Source: Apostichopus japonicus
Lineage: Eukaryota; Echinodermata; Holothuroidea; Aspidochirotida; Stichopodidae
Length of the DNA: 64,000 nucleotides
Direction of reading: 5' to 3'
Assembly (NCBI RefSeq): GCF_037975245.1
Contig: NC_092566.1
Location: forward strand, 17,027,001 to 17,091,000
Part shown: positions 1 to 12,185 of the stretch, in pieces
Position numbering within the stretch: position 1 is the stretch's first letter
Layout: every line of letters begins with the position of its first letter
The notes under the pieces: generated by a model
What the model saw: the letters and a program-made list of their open reading frames with translations, nothing else
Told to the model about the DNA's origin: nothing
Database searches by the model: none
Position numbers and translations under genes: made by a program

Positions 1-852
1 AAGAAGCAAACAGATATTTGCAACTTCATCAAGCAGAATGGCATGTGAAAGTTGCTTCAGCAGCTGCTTCCACATTGAATGTAAGAAAGTGTGAAAAAGT
101 AGTCAGCCTCCCAAGTGCTTCTGATCTGAAGAAACTTTCTGAGCACACACGATCTCAGATTAAGAGTTTGACCAGTAAACTGATGAGTGCTAAACCTGAG
201 TTCAGAGATTATCGTCTATTGCAGAAAATGACCCTAGCAAGACTGATCGTCTTTAACAAACGCAGACCAGCTGAAATGGCAAAATTGCCTGTAGCTTCCA
301 TCTTAAACCGGCCGCAGTGGGAGAAATGTCAGATTGATGAATTAGCTCATAATCTAAATGCTTTGGAGAAAGAGCTGTCTAAGCGGTACCAGCTAGTTAA
401 AATTGTGGGAAAACGTGGCCGTCCAGTCGCAGTTATTATTCCACCAGAATGTTCTGAATCTCTTAAGTTGATCATTGATCAAAGGGAATCATTTGGCATA
501 CCAGCCGGCAACCCCTATGTGTTTGCTAGGTCTACTTCAGCATCATTTCTTGATGGAGGAGAGTGCCTTTCTGAAGTAATTACTGGTCTGGATTTAGAAG
601 CACCAGAGACCATAAAGAGCACCAAAATGAGACAGTATGCTGCAACTGTCTCACAAGTCTTAAGTCTTGGTAGTCAGGAGGTAGAGTGGCTGGCAAGCCA
701 CCTTGGTCATGATGTGGCAATTCACAAGCAATATTATAGACTCCAGGAGTCAACAGTTGAACTGTGCAAAGTTTCCAAATTGCTCCTTGCCATGGATCGA
801 GGCAAAGTTTCTAACTTAAGAGGAAAGACGTTGGATGAAATCAGTGTTGATG
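1..852 (+). CDS. Exon with tyrosine recombinase catalytic domain
   Basis: The frame is open from base 3. Numbering from codon 18-20, the catalytic pattern of the family is visible: Arg82/83 in NKRRPAEM, Lys132 in VGKRGRPVAV, Arg205 in STKMRQYAAT, His231 in HLGHDV and Tyr239/240 in KQYYRL. The first His of the usual HxxR box is Thr202. The exon ends after the first base of a Gly codon at G|GTAAG (phase 1). No in-frame stop precedes the donor. Most key residues are kept, so catalysis is possible but unproven. Confidence 0.8.
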
Positions 853-3800
853 GTAAGAATTTATTTAAGTAGTTCAATTAGCAGGAGTAAACTACTTATG
901 ACAAGAAATGTAAAGAACATTTAACATCTTCTCTAATAAAATGACTTAATATGCCAATGTTACTTAACTTAGGTTATGTTCACAAACTGGAGTTATTCAG
1001 CATCCATGACTCTAGGTCAGATCAGTGCAAGCATATTAGTACCTTGACCATTTCAGTAAAAAAAGGCTGGTTTTGGCTGGCATTCTACCTAATTTCTCTA
1101 AAGGTTGCCCCAAGATTGCTTTGGCTACATTTTGTCATCAATTATAAGACACATTTTTTGAACTTCACAATCCAACAGACATTCCTGTGTTTGAAGATGA
1201 ACAAATTGAAGAATCTGTTGCAATGCATCAGCTTGAGGGTGGTGAGTCTCTTTTTTATTATGTTGCATGTCTTATCTAGACATCTCATATTAAAGGGTAG
1301 ATATATCAGAGAAACAAGGTAAATTATTTCTTGGGTATACTTTCTTGTAACACAAAGCTTACTATATAGGGCTGAAAAGGAATTGTCATGTTGGTAAACA
1401 TGGCAAATGAAAGTATCTGTAGAATTGAACGGACATAGGCATCATATTAAACAGATGTTCAAAGGTATTGCCTGTAATTAAGGAAAAACAACAAACCAAC
1501 TCTTACTTAACTCTCCAGCCCCCATTTGTTCTCACGTCTTTCAGGGAACATTGGATGATAGATAACATGTTCCGAATAAGTATAATTGTTATTACTTTTA
1601 GTTGCGTAAACTTGTGACCATTGCTTATCAACTAATCTACACATTTGGCATTTGTCTGTCTTATAGATCACCATACAGATGAGGAGGGGAAGCAGAGCCA
1701 TCATGATCCACCTGTACTGGAAAACACTTCCTCTGGTGAGTTTTTTGTGGAGATAATGCAAGTAATGTCTGAGACTTATGTTGTATTCCAGCCCTGCCAT
1801 TTAAGATAAAAAACATAAGTATCTTAATCTTGATCTATATACCCCTGGATGAGTCCATATCTTTGTTTCTTTCATGGGATTCAATTGCAGCCAAACTCAC
1901 ATACTTGTCAAATTAACTCCCTAGGTATGTTCCACCTTCGGCCAATACCTTTATCTTGAATTAGTGCCAAATCAATCCTTACCAAAATAGGTTTTATTGA
2001 TACAGTTTTTAATATTTTAAAAACATTTACAGTGCAGTTCAGTTCAAAAGGGACTACAGAAAGATGAGTGTGATTTATTACCTTAAGCTGCTTTAGTGTG
2101 CTAGGCCAGGATCCCAACAAAGGATTGTGTTAGCTTGCACTCACAACAATACCGTAGAAAACTGATTAATAAATTGCTATTTACAGTCATCAAGGAATTT
2201 ATGTGGCCTCACAAAGCAAGCATTTCTTGCAGTCCATTGTCCCGATAAGACCACATATTTTGATGTTCAAATTAGGTGAAAGTATTCTTAGAATCAATGT
2301 TTAGGAAGACATTTTTAGTTATTAACTTATTGCCCAGACTTAAACCGTTCCAAGAAATGAAAAATGTTAATACCATGTAGACATGTAACATTGATGGACT
2401 TATCAAACGTAATATGGCACCTTTCTGCCTTTTATTTATAAGTTTCTCTGCTATAAGCTAGAGATCATGATTGAAAGAGTGAAAGTTGGTTTTGAAGTTT
2501 AGCCTTGTATTGTATTGGCACCCATTGACAATTACTGCAAGGCAATTGTACAATATTGGCCATTTTTGTTGAGTAACACCGAATGTTGGTATCTTCTGTC
2601 TAAAGTTGCCTCTCATTTGCAAGGAATCACTTAGCTATTTGATTTCCTGGTTTATTTGGTATCATATTGCACTTTTTGTCTATGATCTTATATAAAAGCC
2701 AAGGTATCAAAGACACAGGGTAAATTATTAAAAGCAATTTGCCTGGAATACAAAGAAGCTACTGTATCAGGCTTCATGAAGGAAATGTCAAGTAGATGCA
2801 ATTTGGTAGAAATGAGGGAACATAGGCTTGATATTTAGCAGATTTTCTGAGGCATTGTCTAAAGGGAAAAACCACAAACCAATTTGACATCTGTCCTGTT
2901 ACTCAAGTCTTCATTCCCCCACATGTTACCTGATTGAAATAAAATTGCTAATACTTTTGCCATGCAAACTTGTGACCATTGTTTTTTATTAACCTAATCA
3001 TTTGGCATTTGTCTGTCTTACAGATAACCATTCAGATGATGAAAGGGGAATACCGGGCTCTCAAGATCAATTGGTACTGGAAAACACCTCATCTGGTGAG
3101 TTTTTGGTAGAGATAATGCAAGTTATATCTGAGAAAGATGAGTGTAATTTAAGACCCTAAGCTGGTTAATTGAATGTCCATTTTTTGGATCCCAGTTGTG
3201 AGGTACCCTTCTCAATGCAAGTCTTTGTGCACTACATGCCAACATGCAGTCACTCCAACTTCGATAGTGTCAAGGACTTTCAAATCCCCGCTGGATTCCA
3301 TCGCCTATATGAGTATTATCCAGCCAAGGGTTCCTGTTTGGAACCAACTGGAGTCCAAGATGGCCCCCACTTCTGCCCTGACTGACAATTCACATCTTAG
3401 CTAGGCTTTTGCAACATCATTGTGCTTGTTTTGTTGTGAATTTGTAATTTTGTGATTGAAGGCATACTTAAAAGAGTTGACAAATTCCAGTGTGCATCAG
3501 GTATATCTAGTCAAACTTTTTATGTCATACATACCGACAAGGAAGTGTTGTCAAAGAGAAGCCCTTGTTATAGCATTTTAGAAGAACCTATAATTACTCG
3601 TTAGTGGATGTGTATATATATTTATCATTTAAAAAGCACTAGAGGGAAGGAAGCAAGTTCACAGAAAATGTTTTTTATTCAATAAAGAGTTTAACCAGGT
3701 TACATAAACTTTGCGTTTTACTATTACCTCCTGCAGGTAAACGATTTTTCCGAAAGCAAAAGAAAAAAGTCCCTTGGACAGCTGAGGAAAAAAAGACCAT

Positions 3801-3960
3801 CTTCAAGCATTTTCAAAAGAACATAAAGCAAGGAAAAAACCCTGGCAGAGATGCCTGCAGGTCTGCTGTTGAAAAATTTCCATGTCTCGCCAGAAGGACT
3901 CCTGACAACGTAAAAGACTATGTTCGGAACCAAATTGTAAGATTGGCAAAAGGAATTTAA
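1..3960 (+). CDS. Tyrosine-recombinase-fold / Myb-like protein gene, 3' part (5' end outside window)
   Basis: Five exons can be joined: 1-852, 1179-1241, 1667-1735, 3024-3095 and 3737-3960 (TAA stop). All four introns are phase 1 with GT/AG ends, and the visible coding length is 425 codons. The first exon resembles the catalytic domain of phage-integrase-type tyrosine recombinases. The last exon is a basic, W-containing Myb/SANT-like segment that may bind DNA. Between them lie short acidic linker exons. The frame is open to the left edge, so the start and any N-terminal domains are missing. The introns argue for a host gene, or a domesticated Crypton-like recombinase, rather than a freshly inserted element. 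Substrate and cellular role are unknown. Confidence is high for the gene model and moderate for the domain call. Confidence 0.8.
1179..1241 (+). CDS. Small acidic linker exon
   Basis: This 63-bp exon lies between CCAACAG and G|GTGAGT, with phase 1 at both ends. Joined to the first exon it reads DIPVFEDEQIEESVAMHQLE, acidic and probably disordered. Support comes from splice sites and phase only. Confidence 0.6.
1667..1735 (+). CDS. Small linker exon, duplicate copy 1
   Basis: This 69-bp exon lies between CTTATAG and G|GTGAGT, phase 1 at both ends. The peptide runs from DHHTDEEG to VLENTSSG. It is closely similar to the exon at 3024-3095, and the flanking intron sequence is also similar, so the pair arose by a local tandem duplication. 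Confidence 0.65.
3024..3095 (+). CDS. Small linker exon, duplicate copy 2
   Basis: This 72-bp exon lies between CTTACAG and G|GTGAGT, phase 1 at both ends, running from DNHSDDERG to LVLENTSSG. It is the second copy of the exon at 1667-1735 and one codon longer. Both copies have intact splice sites and symmetric phase, so either or both may be included. Confidence 0.65.
3737..3960 (+). CDS. Terminal Myb/SANT-like exon
   Basis: The acceptor is CTCCTGCAG; the exon enters in phase 1 and ends at TAA 3958-3960. The peptide is very basic (GKRFFRKQKKKVPWTAEEKK), followed by an amphipathic stretch and a DNVKDYVRNQIV segment. The PWTAEE start and helical spacing resemble Myb/SANT-like modules. A GTGAGT directly follows the stop, with an acceptor-like TTTTGCAG near 4009, so an intron in the 3' UTR is possible. 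Confidence 0.7.
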
Positions 3961-6140
3961 GTGAGTTCCTGCTGCATATGGTCAATAAGATGAACATTAT
4001 TTTTGCAGGCAAAACAGGTATTGCATGTTAGGCAAGTGAAAAAGCTAAATGATTCAATATAAATCAGCCTTTTGTGTGAAACAATTCAATATTTTTGATT
4101 GCATATGTTTATTGGCCTTGCTTCCTTCTTAAGGTTACTGCTTAATCTTTTTCAGCTGAAGAGCTCAGTTTGTAAGGCAATATTCATGTCTTTCTTGCAT
4201 TCTTAATCTGTTCCAAAAGAACATTAGGGAAGGCAGAGTCCCTGACAGATATCACTCCTGCTCTCCCTACAATACAAAGAATATGTTTAGAGGTAAGATG
4301 TTGTAAGGTAAGATGGTAAGATTACAACAAAAGGAATATAGGGTTTCAAGCACATTAAAGGGAGAACAGTTTCCGACTGAAAACCCTGCTGTATCAGGTC
4401 CATAATGCAAAAAAAAGGAATGATTTTATCCAAATGACCTGTTTGTGTTAAATGTAAGTGTGTTTCTGATAGAAATGTTTGTTTAGTGTGGTTATTAGGA
4501 AATGAGGTCAAAAAGAGATACAAATCTGTATCATAATTTTTAAGGATTTCTTTAGATTGAGGAGAGCTTTTACAGTATTTTGGGAAGAACATATAAGTGA
4601 GGAGATTTCCTGGTGGATAGGTCTACTACATCAGGTCAGTCAGATGTATTTGTACAAGCAAAGAACAGTGTGAGTTATGCAAAAGAAAAGTTAAAGGGTT
4701 TCATTTTAATGAATTTTTTGTGTTTAACAGTTCTTTACTTCCGATAGCAAATGTCTGTTAGTTCTTTTTAGGAACTGAGATTTTAGTCAGAAACCAAACT
4801 TCAAAATCAGTTTAGCTTAAGTGCTTCATTTATAAGAAAATTTAAAAACTTCTTTGAGAGGCTATTTAACAGTATATGTTGACAAGAACAAAGTTATTTT
4901 GAGAGTAAAGGACAGGCAATATCAGTTATCAAAAAAGAGACATGATCTTCTTAAAATTACCTTTTTGTGTTCAATATTTCTATGTTTTAAAGCAGGTGTT
5001 TGTTGAAACTACTTAGTAGATAGTGAGATCATCAAAAAGTTCCAAGGTTTAAACTCATTTACTCATAAACTCAATAAACTCAGCTAAAAAGCTTCATTTC
5101 TGGGTAATTTTGAAATCATACTTTGTTTGTATTTTGGTTGTGTTATCAAGTTAAACAAATGGCTTTCCCTTTTAATGTTACTATTGACAGTATTACAAGG
5201 CTTAGTTTCATCAAGGAGAATAAATAACAGAATTCATTTATGTTCCAATTCGTACAGCTAGTGATCTTTGAGAGTCAGAGGGTGGGTGAAAAAGATTTGA
5301 GATGTTAACCACGTGTAAAAAAATCTGAAGAAGAAAATATTCCAGATGCCAAGTACCTGATAATTTCGGACATCGGAAATTATGTTGGTTCATATTTGCT
5401 GTACTAGTGCATGTGCTCCTTCTTGTTATATTCAGTGAAAGGTTAGCAACAGTGAAGATATTTTAGTTTTGATGCAACTAATACACCAATGCAAACATGA
5501 TGGAAATCATGTTCCATTATCAAGACCAAAGTACATATTTGCATTCTATTTTCTTATCTCTAATAGAGTAAAAAAGAAAATGGTGTCCACTGTCATTTTA
5601 CTTCTGTACATTGATTCAGCCCATGTTGTGTTGTCAGTATTACTGTTATTATGTTACTAGTTGTAAGTTCAAACTTGCTTAAAATTTTTAGAAATAATTT
5701 GAACATTTGTTAACATTAATTTAACATGTTGTAATGTTTACTTGTTTTAAATAAATGGTGTTCATATAATGTCTGTCCCTTTTCATATTTGTATGCATTT
5801 CTGTTGAAGGACCTGAGAGAATATGCCGGATGATCAGGGCAATAAACTGTAGTTAAAAACTGAACTTTGTTGTTTGAGATAAACTAAAACTTCTATGAAA
5901 GCTTCACTTGGCTTGTCTACTGGAGAAGTGGGAATGAATACATGTAAAAAAAGTAATGAAAAGTAATAACTTTTCTAAAAATTTAAGCATGGCCAACTGT
6001 ATTTTTCTTGATAATTCCCTTGTGAAATTTAAAATGCAGTCATTACAAGCTTACAAGGGGCAAGATGAAATAATAAGAACAGTACTGGACTTAAACCAAG
6101 CAGGTTGGGTATTACAGCATTTGGAAGGTTTGGTTTTTGA
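3961..6140. other. 3' UTR and downstream flank of the recombinase-like gene
   Basis: AT-rich sequence with no convincing coding region. AATAAA-type signals occur near 3680, 5747 and 5840; any of these could end the upstream transcript. Short open frames here show no domain. Confidence 0.5.
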
Positions 6141-6141
6141 G

Positions 6142-6645
6142 AATGTATAAAGTGGTCTCCAGAGGGATGATTCATAAAGATGGTACTGAACTGCAGTCCA
6201 ATACCAACTTATGTAAACTTGTCTCCAGAAGGAAGGATGATTCATTAGGATGGTACTGATCTGCAGTCCATTACCAACTTATGTAAACTTGTCTCCAGAA
6301 GGAAGGATGATTCATAAGGATGGTACTGAACTGCAGTCCAATACCAACTTATGTAAACTAGTCTCCAGAAGGAAGGATGATTCATTAGGATGGTACTGAA
6401 CTGCAGTCCAATACCAGCTTATGTAAACTAGTCTCCAGAAGGAATGGTGATTCATAAGGATGGTACTGAACTGCAGTCCAATACCAACTTATGTAAACTA
6501 GTCTCCAGAAGGAATGGTGATTCATAAGGATGGTACTGAACTGCAGTCCAATACCAACTTATGTAAACTAGTCTCCAGAAGGAATGGTGATTCATAAGGA
6601 TGGTACTGAACTGCAGTCCAATACCAACTTGTGTAATCAAGTCTC
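6142..6645. repeat. 70-bp minisatellite, about 7 copies
   Basis: The segment TGGTACTGAACTGCAGTCCA recurs at 6181, 6251, 6321, 6391, 6461, 6531 and 6601, exactly 70 bases apart, with few mismatches between units. The last unit degrades near 6645. Confidence 0.93.
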
Positions 6646-6726
6646 CAAAGGGTATGTTTGATAAGGATGATGGGACTCTCACAAGTTGTCTCCACAGGGA
6701 AAGTCTCCATTAGGCCCACAACATGA

Positions 6727-6929
6727 GTATGTATGTGTGTATGTATGTATGTATGTATGTATGTATGTATGTATGTATGTATGTATGTATGTATGTATGT
6801 ATGTATGTATGTATGTATGTATGTATGTATGTATGTATGTATGTATGTATGTATGTATGTATGTATGTATGTATGTATGTATGTATGTATGTATGTATGT
6901 ATGTATGTATGTATGTATGTATGTATGTA

Positions 6930-6960
<31 letters not shown>

Positions 6961-7043
6961 ATGTATGTATGTATGTATGTATGTATGTATGTATGTATGT
7001 ATGTATGTATGTATGTATGTATGTATGTATGTATGTATGTATG
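6727..7043. repeat. (ATGT)n microsatellite
   Basis: A nearly perfect ATGT tetranucleotide run of about 315 bases, broken once by a GTGTGTGTGT stretch near 6931-6943. Long open frames across it (MYVCMYVC, HTYIHTYI) are repeat artefacts. Confidence 0.97.
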
Positions 7044-9915
7044 CGCAAGCTTGTGTTCAGCTACGTTTCATATCTCCGAAAGGATATATGTTGAATAATG
7101 GGATGCAGGTTAACCCCAAACCCACACTGAGACAATATCGGAGAGGGAAGTTAGTAGGGTTTAAGATAGACCAGGATTTATTCAACTATAATTACAGACA
7201 CCGTTACAATTTCTCTGAGGCTATAACTACCAAACGCTATTAGCCCTTTTTGGTCACTTGTTGCCTTTCAGAACAATCGCCCACGCGTGTAGCGTACTAA
7301 GGTGGCATACTCCTATAAGAGTCTATATCCATCCACTCGATTGCTCTCCTTCAGGAAAAGTGCCAAAGAGCAGCCGGCGAATATTTTTTGACCTGTTATC
7401 AATCAGAAAATTGGGTCAATTGAGGCAATTTTAGACCCCTTTAGGCCTCCCACGAGCAGCGTAGGAAAATTGCTTACTACTGAGTGAAGAGGTTTGTTTA
7501 CAAGTGACGAAAACTTCCGGCTCGGATAGCAAAATATCTGCGCGGTCATGGTGCGAAAAATTGATAGTGCCATGAAAGGCCAACTTGTCAGCTATACGGT
7601 GATGGGTAGCGTTTAGCTATTGAAAACATTTTGATTATCACAAAATGTAATTAAAACGAAAAATGATATCTCGTACATTAATTTCGTTTATACTGGTCAT
7701 TTATTGGCCCAAACTTTTCACGGGGATAACTTAAGTAATTGATGGGAGTCATTATGTTCTTCTGTTTACCTTGTTTAGTGAAGTGATTTTGCATTGAATT
7801 GACGCAGTTACCTATAGTGTGTGGATATGAACGCGTTGATGTATACCTAATTTGTGCATTATGTACGCGTTTGTGTAGACATGTATGCACAACAGTATTA
7901 TTCTACATTTATTTTACACAAACAAAACGAGGTGTTTGCTCGAACGGCGTGCCCTACATACCGTAGACTCTTCAATATATCTGACGTTTTACATATAGTA
8001 GCCTAGGTATTTACTATTATTATACAATTGATTCTCTTATAGGAATGCTTTACCGCGCTATTAGCTTACTCGATGACCATGCATGCAGATTAAACATCAA
8101 ACAAACTGAAATGACCCTATGTGAGTGTGTGGTTTACAGGACAAGCCCAACTCGGACGGCCATGTTGCACACGTCAATCAACAACCGGTAGTTTATAGCG
8201 CCATCATTCGTACATGTGTACTAAACTGACAAGAGGTAGGAAAATTAAGATAATGATATTTATAAAGCACATCGGTTTGACCTACGCTTATCTATGTATA
8301 CCTTATTTTGGAAGTTTCGAAATCTATTTCGAAAGCTACCGGTAAAAAACCTTTAATCCACCACCACAATAAATTGAGAAACTTTTTTCAGCGCCGAGAC
8401 AACCAGATTCCATTCAAGATTGCTGAAATTTAGGGGTAACAACTTTCTTTCAAACTATTTCCTGTTATAGAATGAATATCACATCATTATCACTTCAATT
8501 GATTAATAAATAATGCATTCGTAGAAGAAAATAGTTTGAAAGTTCAAAAGTTTAGAAATATATATAAAATTATTCCTAGTTTAGCATTCTTCATTGAGTA
8601 ATCGTTGCCGTATAAAAAATTCAAATAATTAATCGATATTATTACAATCATATGATATCAAAAAAGGTAGTGAATATAAATTGACACAATAAAAGAAAGT
8701 CTTGAAATAATGACCTAATCTAATGCAAGTAAACCAATGTTTTCCAAATCAGCTAAAGTACTGCTTGGTGTGAATTTCAGAACCCAAAACCTAGTAGAAA
8801 GATACAAGTGTAGAATTTTACATTACCCTCACAACTTGAAATGGCACATGAAATTACAGTAACCAATATTTGACACAGTATTGTCCTCATTTTAGGATCC
8901 AATTGGAGCAAATAATCACTTTCTAAGTTCCAGTAACACTCAGATGAAAGTCAATCTTGAAACGGCACATAAGTGACATGTAGCTCTGTCGACTTTAAGT
9001 TCGGACTCGCCAGTTGTACTGACGAGCAATGTGAATTTGTTTAATTTTTTTTAATGCAATTTCCGTGTGTTTACTTTGGCTGACACGGCTGACACGGCTG
9101 ACACGCCAGACATTCCAACTCCATACATTATAAACCAGGAAGCTTGTATAGTGTCATGTTCAGTAGCGGTTCTATATTGATAGTCACAGTCAGTCTGGGG
9201 GCACATCCCTCCATTCTTTTTTTCTTCAAAATGTGCCCTACTGGCAAATAAAATGTCCCCCTTTAGATGAAGTACTGTCTTTTGGATATCTTAAGCCTTT
9301 GTTAATTTTAAAATTTTGTTTTAATTATTTATTTTCAGTCTGTAGTGTGCTATTTTTAAAATGGCATCCCATATCTTTTTGTAGCACGGTTAGCAATAAA
9401 CAACCTCAATAAATAGTATTGGTAGCATACTAACATCATATATATTTGAGTGATATGGCCGGTGTGTATCGGTTTATAGCATAACGAGGTGTGGTTGTGG
9501 AATGAGAAAGTGCCTGATGTTGTGCCACCCCCCCCCCCCGACTTTTTGGAAGCTTCCTACCCCCTGGTCACATTGGCTTTCCAACCAATTGTGTCGTGTT
9601 TTTTTATACTACACGTCTCGAACCTTGAAGTTATTTTACGCGATGCAATCAATGTGAACCTTTTGACCTCATTCACCTCTCTTTCCATCGATCTTAGCGC
9701 AAACAGGAATTTCCTTATACATTTGCAAAAACGAATTACGCTACGCTTCCTTCCTTGTAGGAAGCACATAAGCTGATATGTTGACACTATATCCACCAAA
9801 CAGCTACAGTTTTAGTGCAGGTATGGGTCGTTGCATTATGTATAACAACGAACATTTTCAGACTTGAACCAGATGCAATGTATATACATGTTCATATTCA
9901 TGTTGACTTAACCTA
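7044..9915. other. Non-coding stretch, no gene recognised
   Basis: No coding domain, splice structure or RNA gene was recognised on either strand. Small local features only: a tenfold-base unit (GGCTGACACG-like) repeated three times near 9080-9110, and a C12 run near 9528-9539. Confidence 0.4.
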
Positions 9916-9919
9916 TTCT

Positions 9920-11335
9920 TTTAACAAGAGGGAAATGTGTTTCTGGACCAAATGAATCCGTTTGAAATATCGAGACTGAATTATGAGAAAGTTGACTATC
10001 TCGTCCAGATTTTTGGTAAATCTAAACCCTTATGATTTTTTTTCCTTCAAATTTCGGCCGTTTTCAAATCTCCCCAAACTGACAGAAAAGGATGGCGCCC
10101 TTTGAAGTTGAAATCAGAATATCATCGTGTAAAATTAGGACTCGAAAGTCGCTGAAAAGACAATATATTTTCAACATAAAATCTTTATGTCATAATTTAA
10201 TACATATTAAATTTCGAAGCGACATTGGATGATAATTTCACTTCTTACCAGAGGGAAATGTGTTTCTGTTCCAAATGACTACATTAGATATATCGAGACT
10301 AAAGTCTGAGAAAGTTGACTTTTCATCCAAATTTTTGGTAAGGCTATATATATAAACCCTTAAAAAAAATGTCAAATTTCCACATATAGCTCATAACTGT
10401 TGTTTAATCCATGAAATCGGTTGACTTAGCTATCCTTTGCATAAAAATGACCATTGAACCTTCATATCAATGTTATTTAATTTTCCTTTAAGATATGGAC
10501 CTATTATTGCAGTTTTATTGCCTGGTTGGTAACAGAATAGGCGGCTCTATGACATGGGCCTGTTTTGGGAACAATTTAAAAAATCACGGTGTCGGCCAAA
10601 AATTGCAAAAATCATAAGGCCTTACCAAAATGTCAAATTTCGACCAAAAATCGAATCTTTCGGATTTCGATCAGGATGGATTATATCGATTCCCGTAATT
10701 CATATCTGTTGTTTCATCTATAAAAATCCGTTGACTGAGATTACCATTTTTATTAAAATGACATTTGAACATTCATATCAATATTATTTAATTTTTCTTT
10801 AAGATATGGACCTATTATGGCAGTTTTATTGCCTGCTTGGTAACAGAATGGGCCACTCTATCACATAAGCCTGTTTCGGGAACAATTAAACAATCACGAT
10901 TTCGGCCAAAAATTGGGGAAAAAAAAAACATAAGGTCATGCATGCCCTTACCAAAATGTCAAATTACGACCAAAAATCGAATCTTTCGGATTTCGATCAG
11001 AATGGATTATATCGATTCCCGTAATTCATATCTGTTGTTTAATCCATAAAAATCGGTTGACTGAGCTATCATTTTCATAAAAATGACATTTGAAGAACAT
11101 TCATATCAATATTATTTAATTTTCTATCAGATATGGACCTATTATGGCAGTTTTATTGCCTGGTTGGTAACAGAATGGACCGCTCTATCACATGGACCTG
11201 TTTAGGAACAATTAACAAAATCACGATTTCGGCCAAAAATTGAAAAACACATAAGGTAAAAATCACATTTGGGACATTCATATTAATATTATTTAATAGG
11301 GCTGGTAGCAGAATGATTTCGGCCAAAAATTGATT
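9920..11335. repeat. Tandem repeat, about 311-325-bp units (copy A)
   Basis: AGATATGGACCTATTAT recurs near 10,492, 10,802 and 11,129, each followed by GCAGTTTTATTGCCTG and later by a TCGGCCAAAAATTG segment. Two older, more diverged units sharing AGGGAAATGTGTTTCT lie near 9,928 and 10,252. The same repeat is found at the left end of copy B. Confidence 0.8.
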
Positions 11336-11722
11336 TGGCCAAGGAAAAAAACTGTTTTTTCACTTTCGGGTCGGATATCCAAATTTAGAAGTAAGATAAA
11401 CAGCTGGGTGTTGACAAGGAAAGGGCTACTACTGTAGAGAGTGGAAACGTACTACGAGGCTGAGTAGGACATGAAGAAGCAGTAATGGGGGTGAATGTGG
11501 AGAAAGGAAAATCATTCGAGTGAAGATAGACATCATGTGTGAAGAGAAGAAAGGGGATGAATGGAGCAGTGATCAAAGAAAGAGGCAGGGGAAGTATGTC
11601 CTACCATAACTTCGTTGTTGTGACCACGTGGTTGAACGGTTGGAAGGCAGTGGATCCACTATCGTTCCATGCAAAGACGAAATGTATGTAACGGCAACCA
11701 AAGCATCCAACACCTTGTATAT

Positions 11723-11883
11723 CACCCGATACTCATAGCTAGTATACAGTAAATACTGTCCATATTCCACTACTATGCCACCTGTAACACATGTGACCGT
11801 GTTACGAACACAGCGCAGTAGTTACTGATGCACGGTTGTGGAACATGAACAATAGTTACTATACTAGCTATGAGTATCGGGTG
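11723..11883. mobile_element. Long-TIR MITE, internally deleted (copy A)
   Basis: Inverted arms beginning CACCCGATACTCATAGCTAG and ending with the reverse complement near 11,883. Only about 45 bases of the left arm remain; it is fused to most of the right arm. The intact version is in copy B at 41,449-42,040. Confidence 0.75.
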
Positions 11884-12052
11884 TGTAAGTCCATATCTGA
11901 CGTGCTGTGGTCTGAATGATTGAAATGTCGCCTAACTGAAGAACCAGTCTGAATATTGTTACATGTGAAGCTGTGGGCATAGAAATGTATCTTTGGGTCA
12001 CCTACATATAAGCACACCACAGGTATACTACTGACTATGGCTTATTTTGATA

Positions 12053-12185
12053 ATCGCTTCTCGGCCTCTTTGGCTAAGGTCATGAGTAGTTTGCTCCGTG
12101 ACCTATTGAGTTAGATCATGTGTAATGTCTGTTACTTTTCTAAGAGACTCGTGGTACACATCTGGCATTTATCACACAGTCACAG
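12053..12185 (+). ncRNA. U2-snRNA-like sequence, probable pseudogene or SINE head (copy A)
   Basis: It starts ATCGCTTCTCGGCCT, then CTTTGGCTAAG, which is the U2 snRNA 5' end with one extra base. About 35 bases later AGATCATGTGTAATGTCTGTT resembles the U2 branch-site-recognition region. The intervening stretch is bounded by the perfect inverted repeat GGTCA/TGACC. Downstream sequence does not follow U2, so this is not a functional U2 gene. An snRNA-derived retroposon is the likeliest explanation. Confidence 0.6.

Larger units (their letters stand above)
1310..3130. repeat. Diverged tandem duplication of about 1.36 kb carrying an exon
   Basis: The stretch from about 1,310 to 1,780 (intron, exon 1667-1735, donor side) has a recognisable second copy at about 2,700 to 3,130. 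The two exon starts are 1,357 bases apart. The copies are well diverged in the intron and closer in the exon. Confidence 0.6.

Noticed and set aside
6686-7243. Long open frames with repeated MYVC or HTYI
   Set aside because: Pure translation of the ATGT repeat in all frames.
9489-9799. Overlapping open frames on both strands near the C12 run
   Set aside because: No domain, no splice context; likely chance.
12053-12185. Functional U2 snRNA gene
   Set aside because: Only the 5' end matches; the Sm site region and 3' stem-loops of U2 are not recognisable.
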